Below, in pieces: positions 1 through 4,961 of a DNA stretch of 5,441 nt. This DNA is from JAICLL01 sp035252155 (GTDB lineage Bacteria; Planctomycetota; Planctomycetia; Pirellulales; JAICIG01), in assembly GCA_035252155.1 (NCBI GenBank), contig DATFDL010000512.1, positions 1 through 5,441 of the forward strand, written 5' to 3'. How positions within the stretch are numbered: the stretch's first letter is position 1; every line of letters begins with the position of its first letter. Below the pieces are notes generated by a model. That model was not told the DNA's origin. It searched no databases and saw only the letters and a list, made by a program, of their open reading frames with translations. The position numbers and the translations under genes were made by a program.

Positions 1-1645
1 GTTCATTCGCCTTGCCTACTTGCGGCAGAATGGCCCAGCCGGTGTCGGGCTTTTCGTCGGCCGCACCCGCAGCGGGCCAACCCTCTTGCGAGTGCGAAGC
101 CGTCACCGCCGACCACCGAACCGGCGCGTCGTTGACGAGAACTTCGACCTCGTGGAGCACAAAATTGCCGTTGCCTGCCCGGCCCGGGCCGTGAGCCGGC
201 AGCGAATCGTCGGGCAATACCTCGATCCGCAGCGCCGTCACGCCCGACAAGGTCAGTGGCGCCGAGAGTGTATATATGTCTTTCTCCGGGTTGGTGCCAC
301 TGGCCAAGATCGAACCATCGTCGAGCGTTTTGAACGTGGCGCCGCCGGGCGAGCCGCTGGCTTGCACGGCCAACGTGGTCCAGGCGAGCTTGCGGTCGCG
401 CAGCTCTTGCTCCCACGCGGCCTGTGCCGCGGCCAACTCGGACAGCGGCTTTTCGTAGTCCGCGCGGGCTTGGGCGATCTCGCCGTCGAGCCGTTTGATC
501 TCGGCTGCTTGCGCGGCGGTGGGCAGCGGCGTCTGCTCTTGCCTGCCGACCGCCCGTTCGCTGACGTCGGCAAAGAACGCCGCCAGGCTGTAAAAATCTT
601 TGGTCGTGTAGGGATCGAACTTGTGGTCGTGGCATTCGGCGCAGCCGAGCGTCGCGCCCAGCCAGGCGGTGGCGGAGTTCCGCACGCGGTCGGCCGAGTA
701 TTTGGCCGTATATTCCTTCGGCTGCGCGCCACCCTCCTCGGTGGTCTGCAACAGCCGGTTGTAGCCCGACGCGATCCGCTGCTCGCGGGTGGCGTCGGGC
801 AGCAGATCGCCGGCAAGCTGCTCGATGGTGAACCTGTCGAACGGCATATTGTCGTTGAAGGCGGCGATGACGTAATCGCGATAGAGCCACACTTGCCGGT
901 CGTTGTCGCTGTGGTATCCGCCCGAATCGGCGTAGCGGACCACGTCGAGCCAATAGGCCGCCATGCGTTCGCCGAACTGCGGCGACGAAAGCAGTCGATC
1001 GACCAGCTCTTCATAGGCATCGCTGCGATCATCGGCCAAGAACGCATCGATCTCGGCCGGCGTGGGAGGCAGCCCGGTCAGGTCGAACGAAAGCCGACGG
1101 ATGAGCGTGCGGCGGTCGGCTTCGGCGGCAGGCGTCAGGCCGTGCTCTTCGTGCCGCGCGGCGATGAAATAATCGATGGGGTTGCGCGCCCAGCCGGGAT
1201 TCTTGATCGTGGGCAGCGCCGAGCGTTGCGGCTGGAGGTACGACCAATGGGCGTCGAACTTCGCGCCTTCGTCGATCCAGCGCTTGATCAGCCCGATTTC
1301 TTCGGCGGTGAGCGGCTGCTTTTTTGAGTCGGGCGGCGGCATCCGCAGCTCGTGATCTTGGCTCGTGATGCGTTCGACCAACGGGCTGTCGGCCGCCTTG
1401 CCAGGCACGATAGCTTCGCGGATAGCCTTATCGCGGATATGCAGTTCCAGGTCGGCTTTTCGCTGGGCGGCGTCGGGACCGTGGCAAGCATAGCACCGGC
1501 CCGACAAAATCGGCTTAATCTGCTCGCTATAGTTGACCGGCGGAGCAGCATCGTCGGCCATCGCGCCACAGATGAGGAACAACAGCGCGGCTAGCCCGGT
1601 CGACACACGGAGGCAAAACGGCATTCTGGCATTCAATTTCATCAT
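1..1645 (-). CDS. Secreted planctomycete cytochrome (PSCyt1) + DUF1549 protein, C-terminus beyond left edge
   Basis: One frame stays open for 548 codons from an ATG at 1645 to the window edge, so the gene is partial. Residues 1-30 look like a signal peptide: a hydrophobic core at about 17-28 and a likely cut after Ala-Met-Ala at 28-30. A PSCyt1 cytochrome c domain follows, with heme-binding CYACH at 51-55, a possible distal Met ligand in the RMPPP segment at 101-105, and a helix ending in IKRWIDEGA near 120-128. Residues about 155-345 are DUF1549 (PSCyt2), with NPIDYFI, RRLSFDLTGLPP, YWLDVVRYADS and a second CxxCH at 335-339 followed by DHKFDP. Residues about 366-410 are charged and helical, and then a beta-rich region continues to the edge. 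Relatives are usually about 1,000 residues and end in DUF1553, which would lie outside. The exact role is unknown; a periplasmic redox or polysaccharide-related job is commonly suggested. There is no clear Shine-Dalgarno site. ATGs at 1642 and 1624 are alternative starts. Confidence 0.93.
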   Translation of the reverse strand, partial: MMKLNARMPFCLRVSTGLAALLFLICGAMADDAAPPVNYSEQIKPILSGRCYACHGPDAAQRKADLELHIRDKAIREAIVPGKAADSPLVERITSQDHELRMPPPDSKKQPLTAEEIGLIKRWIDEGAKFDAHWSYLQPQRSALPTIKNPGWARNPIDYFIAARHEEHGLTPAAEADRRTLIRRLSFDLTGLPPTPAEIDAFLADDRSDAYEELVDRLLSSPQFGERMAAYWLDVVRYADSGGYHSDNDRQVWLYRDYVIAAFNDNMPFDRFTIEQLAGDLLPDATREQRIASGYNRLLQTTEEGGAQPKEYTAKYSADRVRNSATAWLGATLGCAECHDHKFDPYTTKDFYSLAAFFADVSERAVGRQEQTPLPTAAQAAEIKRLDGEIAQARADYEKPLSELAAAQAAWEQELRDRKLAWTTLAVQASGSPGGATFKTLDDGSILASGTNPEKDIYTLSAPLTLSGVTALRIEVLPDDSLPAHGPGRAGNGNFVLHEVEVLVNDAPVRWSAVTASHSQEGWPAAGAADEKPDTGWAILPQVGKANE

Positions 1646-1658
1646 CAGGCGGTTGGTA

Positions 1659-1737
1659 GTCCCGGTCCTTGTGGCCGGCATGTGGTCCCGGCCCTTGTGG
1701 CCGGCATTTCGGTACTGCGGCCGTTGGGGCCGGAATT
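1659..1737. repeat. Three degenerate 26-27 bp stem-loop units in the leader of the PSCyt1/DUF1549 gene
   Basis: Units begin at about 1659, 1685 and 1712. The second has a perfect 6-bp stem, CCGGCC (1688-1693) and GGCCGG (1699-1704), around a CTTGT loop. The first has the same loop and one change that still allows a G-U pair. The third has diverged but keeps a 5-bp stem, CGGCC (1718-1722) and GGCCG (1728-1732), and a 5-nt loop. The block ends 13 bases upstream of the ATG at 1645, so it would lie in that gene's 5' untranslated RNA or promoter region. Similar short palindromic repeats occur between genes in planctomycete genomes. Whether this one has a regulatory role cannot be seen here. Confidence 0.7.
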
Positions 1738-1817
1738 GGGCAGGGGGCGGATAGGCGGGCAAGTCCTAGCATAACCTATGGCCGCCGCTCCGCTCAACGA
1801 AGGCATCGCGCTCCCGC

Positions 1818-1949
1818 GTGATAAAGCCCTCTCCCCGCATCATATCAACCAACTGGCTTGGTCAGTTTTTGGCCAAAAATGCGGCCGCCAAAAAATCTTC
1901 CCAAAAAAGCGCGACCGCTTTTGGCCCTCTGGGCGCACTAAGTAAGTAG
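1818..1949 (+). CDS. Doubtful small basic ORF (43 residues)
   Basis: A GTG-initiated frame of 43 codons ends at a TAG. Its second half is rich in Ala, Lys and Ser (AAAKKSSQKSATAFG), which reads more like protein than the other two frames, but the stretch is driven by A-rich palindromic DNA and may be coincidence. The only Shine-Dalgarno-like sequence (GAAGG at 1799-1803) is too far from the GTG. I recognise no family. It precedes the small gene at 2018 in a different frame, so a degraded common ancestor is possible. Treat it as unproven. Confidence 0.15.
   Translation: MIKPSPRIISTNWLGQFLAKNAAAKKSSQKSATAFGPLGALSK
1866..1924. repeat. AT-rich palindrome cluster in the divergent intergenic region
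   Basis: Bases 1866-1879 are a perfect 14-bp palindrome, TTTTTGGCCAAAAA. Bases 1901-1924 form a second inverted repeat: a CCAAAA / TTTTGG outer stem, a 2-base A bulge, and a GCG / CGC inner stem around the loop CGAC (1912-1915). They stand out from the GC-rich surroundings. They lie between the minus-strand cytochrome gene and the plus-strand small gene. A protein-binding site or a weak bidirectional terminator are both possible, but the T tails are only four bases long. Confidence 0.45.
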
Positions 1950-2017
1950 GCAGCCATTGTTGGGGAAGCTACGACCGGGCGGAATGGTACGTGCTCGATG
2001 TCTCTCCTGAAGCGCCA

Positions 2018-2294
2018 ATGGCGAACTTGCCGAGCACGTCGCTTGCCGATCCGCTCTTGCAAAATTTGGGGGCGCAGGGGGAAGCCCTTATTGCAAAGTC
2101 CTTGGCTGCCAAGACCGAAGCCGAAAAAGGACGCCGTTGAAGCGGAAATGAAGGCTTTCAAAGAAAAACTTGAGATGTTTATTAAATTACAAGAATGGAT
2201 CAACCAGCAGTTAGAAAAGGAGCAACAATTCAAGCCGCCCGCGCCGCCCGTACCACCGTTCCTTCCGGCGCCTGGCGGCGGGTTCTATGTATGA
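2018..2294 (+). CDS. Small Pro-rich, helical hypothetical protein split by an apparent one-base frameshift
   Basis: No family is recognised. The frame from ATG 2018 gives a plausible 40-residue protein (MANLPSTSLADPLLQNLGAQ and onward) that stops at TGA 2138-2140. One base out of phase, the sequence continues sensibly as DAVEAEMKAFKEKLEMF, then a charged amphipathic helix with Gln/Glu/Lys, then a Pro-rich tail (PPAPPVPPFLPAPGGG), stopping at 2292-2294. The switch falls in the A5 run at 2124-2128. Removing one A joins the halves as AKTEAEKDAVEAE and gives 91 residues. The downstream frame alone could start at ATG 1998, but its first 40 residues are Arg/Trp/Cys/Pro-rich, typical of out-of-frame reading. 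The upstream frame is also open back to 1946 (GAEWYVLDV-like residues), so the start could be earlier, for example GTG 1991. There is no good ribosome binding site. It is the only plausible plus-strand gene in the window. Confidence 0.5.
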
Positions 2295-2484
2295 GCGCCC
2301 CCGCCTCTGCGCCCGCGACTTTTTCCTGAGCTACCGCTGGGATGCGTGGAGTGTATGCCGGAGTTGTCGTACCGGTCCGCCCGGGTTATGCATCTCGGGA
2401 GAAAATTGGCCGTCGGCTCCGCTGAAGACTGTTTCGTCTAATAGCTGAATTACGGTCGAACTTGGAAACTCGACAAGTCTGATT
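2295..2484. other. Gene-free stretch
   Basis: I see no credible coding frame, RNA gene or promoter between the stop of the plus-strand small gene and the stop of the minus-strand membrane protein. The two genes converge here. The only structure is the hairpin at its right-hand end. Confidence 0.5.
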
Positions 2485-2495
2485 TCAATCAGACT
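2476..2495 (-). other. Perfect 8-bp hairpin spanning the stop codon of the membrane coiled-coil gene
   Basis: On the plus strand, arms AGTCTGAT (2476-2483) and ATCAGACT (2488-2495) are exact reverse complements around the tetraloop TTCA. Read on the minus strand, the TGA stop codon (2487-2485) lies in the loop and the last two codons form the 5' arm. The position suits a transcript-end or stability structure, but no T-tract follows (TGTCGAGTTTCC), so it is not a standard intrinsic terminator. Confidence 0.5.
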
Positions 2496-2754
2496 CGCGA
2501 TCATTCTGCCGTCGGAAACCCGCCATTAGCTCAGCAGTTCGCGCTCGACCGTTTGCGAGCCTTAGCTGCAGTTGTGCATTGCCTACGATACGCTGCAGTC
2601 GAGCATTCTCACGTTTCGCGATATCAGCTTCGTTGCGCGCCCGGGCCAGCTCCGTTTCAAATTCGGCACGGCGCATCTTTAGGCCGGCAAAAAAGCTGGC
2701 AATTAGGGCTGAGATCACGAAGAAGGCGCGAATGCTATAGCGGCATCTTGGCAT
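2485..2754 (-). CDS. Small membrane-anchored coiled-coil protein (89 residues)
   Basis: The start is supported by GAGGTG placed 6-7 bases upstream of ATG 2754, one of the clearest ribosome binding sites in the window. Residues 1-9 are short and basic, about 10-25 (AFFVISALIASFFAGL) form one transmembrane segment, and the charge pattern suggests an N-in orientation. Residues about 28-78 are rich in Ala, Arg, Glu and Leu with few helix breakers, consistent with a coiled coil outside the membrane. The last residues are polar (RRQNDRESD). Planctomycetes have many short proteins with an Arg-rich N-terminus and a single membrane helix of this kind, mostly without known function. It follows the sigma factor gene on the same strand after a 166-base gap, so an accessory role is conceivable but not shown. 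No domain family is recognised. Confidence 0.75.
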   Translation of the reverse strand: MPRCRYSIRAFFVISALIASFFAGLKMRRAEFETELARARNEADIAKRENARLQRIVGNAQLQLRLANGRARTAELMAGFRRQNDRESD

Positions 2755-2920
2755 CGTTTCACCTCGTTGTCTTCGGTTCGCGAGCGGCGCGATTAGCGTT
2801 TTTTATAGTCCCCGACCCTGGAGATGCGTTGAACCGCACATTTCGCGACGCTTGACCGAGTGTAAGGCACCGAAGGCGACGAGGCAAGACGGATGGAGGG
2901 AATGCGGACACCCTTCCCAC

Positions 2921-3583
2921 TTAGGGGCCGCGTGCCGCGCCAAGCTTCCGGCGCAGCACCGCCATTGCGCGGCGGAACTTACAGCGTGCGGCCTCGGCGC
3001 TGAGTCCCAGCTTCTTGCCAATCGCCGAGAACGACAGACCCTGCTCAACCCGCAACCAAACTGCGCGAGCGGCCGAGGCCGTCAGCGCGCCCATGGCGCC
3101 GTGGAGCACTTCGGCCTCTTCAGCGGCCACGGCTTCGTCTTCCGGCGAAGGCGCGCTGTCAACCAGCACTTGGGCCTGGCGGCCGCATGCCGCGCGGGGC
3201 CCGTCGCGCTCGGCGCCGCCATCGCCCAGCTTTCCTAAAGACACCATTCGCGGCCGCGGGAGGCCGTCGCGGCGCCGCACGTAGCGACACGCCAATCGCG
3301 CCGCGCGGTGCCGGAGGATTGCCTTCAGCCAGGCCGCGAATTGCCGCACCGACCTGGCGCGCGTCTCGCCCAGCCGCTCGATCGCTTGGCTCATGGTGTA
3401 CTGCGCCAGATCGCAGGGATCGAACCTGCGCCGCAGTTCCGGGCAAAGCCATTCGTGCGCGTATTCGACGAGCATCGGATGAAACGCCGACAGCAGCTTG
3501 CCGGCGGCCGCCGACGATCCGTGCCGCGCGTCGCATAGCAGCGACGTAAATTCCTGCCCTCCCAAGCGAACCCTGACCGCCAT
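2921..3583 (-). CDS. RNA polymerase sigma factor, sigma-70 family (planctomycete ECF-like)
   Basis: The 220-residue product has the two-domain layout of ECF sigma factors, which direct RNA polymerase to selected promoters. Sigma region 2 spans about residues 25-105, including FDPCDLAQYTMSQAIERL (54-71), the equivalent of the DVVQE-type helix that contacts the core enzyme, and FAAWLKAILRHRAARLA. A variable linker follows (about 106-150). Sigma region 4 spans about 155-214, with a helix-turn-helix at about 183-210 (LSFSAIGKKLGLSAEAAR) that would read the -35 element. The start at ATG 3583 has GGGAG about eight bases upstream. No anti-sigma gene of known type is adjacent; the next gene downstream on the strand encodes a small membrane coiled-coil protein. 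The linker is somewhat longer than in short ECFs. Which stress or substrate it answers to cannot be read here. The leader holds stem-loop repeats. Confidence 0.88.
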   Translation of the reverse strand: MAVRVRLGGQEFTSLLCDARHGSSAAAGKLLSAFHPMLVEYAHEWLCPELRRRFDPCDLAQYTMSQAIERLGETRARSVRQFAAWLKAILRHRAARLACRYVRRRDGLPRPRMVSLGKLGDGGAERDGPRAACGRQAQVLVDSAPSPEDEAVAAEEAEVLHGAMGALTASAARAVWLRVEQGLSFSAIGKKLGLSAEAARCKFRRAMAVLRRKLGAARGP

Positions 3584-3610
3584 GGCCCGTGCTCCCGGTT
3601 GCGCCGACCG

Positions 3611-3683
3611 TAGGTCAGGCTTTCCAGCCTGACGCCCTGCGCAGCTCAGGCTTTTCAGCCGGACAAGTCAGCCTCGCTTGACT
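3611..3683. repeat. Cluster of three stem-loops upstream of the sigma factor gene
   Basis: The first is perfect: GTCAGGCT (3614-3621) and AGCCTGAC (3626-3633) around TTCC. The second, 31 bases on (TCAGGCT 3646-3652, AGCCGGA 3657-3663, loop TTTC), is a copy with one mismatch in the stem. The third has AGTCA (3666-3670) and TGACT (3679-3683) around an 8-base loop. The TCAGGCTTTCCAGCCTGA type of palindrome is, from memory, common between genes in Pirellulales genomes. The nearest stem lies 28 bases before the start codon of the sigma gene. Confidence 0.65.
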
Positions 3684-3969
3684 GACCTGCCGATCGCGTT
3701 TCGCGACCGGCGCGCTTCCTGTTGGTCGACGATGAACTGGTGGTAGTTTCGCCTTTGGGAGCCTCGCTTGTTCCAGCAGCTAGTAGAGCAGCGAAAGTCG
3801 ACCTGTCAAGCGCCCAGCCGGGCTTGCGTACTAGCTGCGGAACCGCGCCGCGGCCCGATTGCCGCTGCCGCAAAAAGTCGCGGATTTCGAAGCCTTCGAA
3901 AGTGAGGTGCAAACCTTTTTCAGTGAGCTGCGCGACGCGAGTTTCAACTTCCCGCCCAAGGCGGCAGGT
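3655..3969 (-). pseudogene. Open stretch without a proper start; possible gene remnant
   Basis: The frame is open for 104 codons between a TGA at 3972-3970 and a TGA at 3657-3655. The upper part reads like protein: VETRVAQLTEKGLHLTFEGF, then EIRDFLRQRQ, with mixed charged and hydrophobic residues. The lower part is Ser/Thr-rich and low in complexity and ends inside the stem-loop repeat. No ATG or GTG lies in the first part; the first usable start is TTG 3912, without a suitable ribosome binding site, and it would skip the best residues. It partly overlaps the toxin's 3' end. It is either a decayed gene or non-coding DNA open by chance. No family is recognised. Confidence 0.25.
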
Positions 3970-4473
3970 TCAGTTTGCGAATGAAGCGCAGCGCCATGAA
4001 AAGGTGGTCCGGATCGTCGGCCAGAGGAACAAAGCCGTGCTTCAGGTAAAAGTTCCGAGCACGGCTGTCGATTGCATCGACCTCTACGGCGCGTGCCCCG
4101 ATCCGTTGTGAAACATGCTCGGCCAGCCGAAGTGCGTCAAACAGCAAGATCGCCCCAGCCCGCGTCCTTGCACGCTCTTGCAGACTGCGAGTTTACCAAG
4201 CAGAACCACCGGCACATGGTGGTGCTTGGGCAGGCCCTTCGCTTCGGCTTGGGGCAGAGGGTCAAACTGTACGTAGTGGCTGCAGACCGAATAGTAACCG
4301 ACGACGCGTGAATCGCCGGGCAAGGTGGCGACGTAAGTGCGCGCCAAATCCCGCTCTTCGTATTGGCCGCCGAACTGGACGAGCCAATTGTTCAACTCGT
4401 CGTTTCCGCAATCGAACGATTTCCGTTCATGCCGCTTGCGGTCCAGTGGTTCGATCAACCATTCCGGCGGCAT
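3944..4473 (-). pseudogene. GNAT-family toxin (TacT-like), frameshifted
   Basis: TacT-type toxins are Gcn5-related acetyltransferases that acetylate the amino acid on charged tRNAs and so stop translation. The first frame (ATG 4473) gives 107 matching residues: a PLDRKRHERKSFDCGNDELN-like start (about 9-28), VVGYYSV at about 57-63, VVLLGKLAV, and the acetyl-CoA loop QGRGLG at 102-107. It then turns into Cys/His/Trp-rich nonsense and stops at TAG 4086-4084. One base out of phase the family sequence resumes as LLFDALRLAEHVSQRIGARA, then NFYLKHGF, which carries the expected catalytic Tyr, and ends at TGA 3946-3944. The break lies at the GGGG run 4156-4153. One extra G would restore GLGAILLFDALRLAE and a 176-residue protein, close to normal length. 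The AVCKS segment replaces the more usual AVDxx. Its ATG sits one base after the antitoxin stop, so translation is coupled. As it reads, the toxin would be inactive. Confidence 0.85.
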
Positions 4474-4474
4474 C

Positions 4475-4762
4475 TCATGGCTCGTCCCGTCGCGACAATT
4501 CTTTATATCGTTCGGCGGATTCCAGAAGGGCGTCGCTGGGCCGGGCGCTTTCGTCGTCGAGCATGGCCAGGAACAGATCGCGGTCGCGATTGCTCAACTC
4601 GGTAACATGATATTGTTGGATGACCCGTTGGGCGTTATCAGCCACCGTCGCGACGGCGAACTCACTCACCGACTGTCCTCGCAGCGCCGCCTGCTCGACC
4701 ATTGGTTTCAGTTCGGCCGGCAGGTGGAAGTCGATTCCCGCATTGTCGGTTACGTTTGCCAT
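4475..4762 (-). CDS. DUF1778 ribbon-helix-helix antitoxin (TacA-like)
   Basis: This 95-residue protein fits the antitoxin that neutralises GNAT toxins and represses its own operon. Residues about 9-50 are the DNA-binding ribbon-helix-helix: strand IDFHLP, then PAELKPMVEQAALRGQSVSE and a second helix ending near Val47. Residues 53-92 form the toxin-binding tail, with the typical LSNRDRDLFLAMLDD (56-70) and ALLESAERYKEL (78-89). The length is normal for the family. It comes first in the operon and its TGA is separated from the toxin ATG by one base. There is no clear Shine-Dalgarno site before ATG 4762, but a strong promoter lies just upstream. The antitoxin is intact although the toxin frame is broken. 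Confidence 0.92.
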   Translation of the reverse strand: MANVTDNAGIDFHLPAELKPMVEQAALRGQSVSEFAVATVADNAQRVIQQYHVTELSNRDRDLFLAMLDDESARPSDALLESAERYKELSRRDEP

Positions 4763-4764
4763 AA

Positions 4765-4828
4765 GCGTTTTGCGATAAAAAGGCCAACGAACTAATCTTA
4801 CCGGGAAAAGCAGGCAGCGTCAAAACGC
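4765..4828. repeat. 8-bp inverted repeat flanking the antitoxin promoter
   Basis: GCGTTTTG (4765-4772) and its exact reverse complement CAAAACGC (4821-4828) lie on either side of the promoter core, 48 bases apart. The outer arm overlaps the end of the -35 box. Paired sites like these could be operator half-sites for the antitoxin and its complex, which normally represses its own operon. Chance is not excluded. Confidence 0.3.
4795..4823 (-). promoter_or_regulatory. Sigma-70-type promoter of the toxin-antitoxin operon
   Basis: On the minus strand, TTGACG (4823-4818) and TAAGAT (4800-4795) are separated by exactly 17 bases, one mismatch and two mismatches from the TTGACA / TATAAT consensus. 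A start near 4788 would give a leader of about 26 bases before ATG 4762, which suits an operon whose first gene lacks an obvious ribosome binding site. Confidence 0.65.
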
Positions 4829-4878
4829 CGCGGGTCGTATTCTTCCCCCTTGATCCTTGATTCCCGCCCCCTGAATCC

Positions 4879-4905
4879 GGTGGGACTCGCTTCGCTCGGT
4901 CCACC
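4879..4905. repeat. Palindromic intergenic repeat (REP-like hairpin)
   Basis: GGTGG at 4879-4883 pairs with CCACC at 4901-4905. The stem continues, with one bulged G, as AC / GT, and the loop contains CGCTTCGCTC. The motif resembles intergenic palindromes I recall from planctomycete genomes. A T8 run at 4920-4927 follows 14 bases later, too far for a standard terminator, and no plus-strand gene precedes it. Confidence 0.45.
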
Positions 4906-4961
4906 CTGCAATCTGCATCTTTTTTTTGCCTGAAATGAAAGGCCGATTGGGCGGGCACTTC

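Noticed and set aside
20..1327. Long plus-strand open frame of about 435 codons
   Set aside because: It is antisense to the PSCyt1/DUF1549 gene, which has two CxxCH motifs and clear family sequence. Its residues are Arg/Gly/Val-rich as expected for a shadow frame in GC-rich DNA.
1862..2233. Minus-strand frame of 123 codons opposite the plus-strand small gene
   Set aside because: Cys/Ser/Phe-rich composition, no ribosome binding site, and the complementary strand gives more protein-like sequence.
2778..2806. Possible intrinsic terminator: TCGCG / CGCGA stem followed by T6
   Set aside because: Six bases separate the short stem from the T run and no plus-strand gene ends upstream.
2802..2830. 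TATAAA as a -10 box for the membrane coiled-coil gene
   Set aside because: No acceptable -35 box lies at 16-18 bases; the nearest candidate, TTCAAC, is 20 bases away.
2898..2918. GGGAA / TTCCC inverted repeat just after the sigma gene stop
   Set aside because: Only five base pairs around an 11-base loop and no T-tract; easily due to chance.
3187..3549. Plus-strand open frame opposite the sigma factor
   Set aside because: Extreme Arg/Ala/Pro composition and complete overlap with a recognised sigma factor.
3611..3683. CRISPR array
   Set aside because: Only two to three imperfect palindromic copies, spacing too short and no spacers or cas genes.
4920..4927. T8 run as part of a terminator with hairpin 4879-4905
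   Set aside because: It lies 14 bases from the stem and no plus-strand gene is present; for the minus-strand gene it is an A run before the hairpin.
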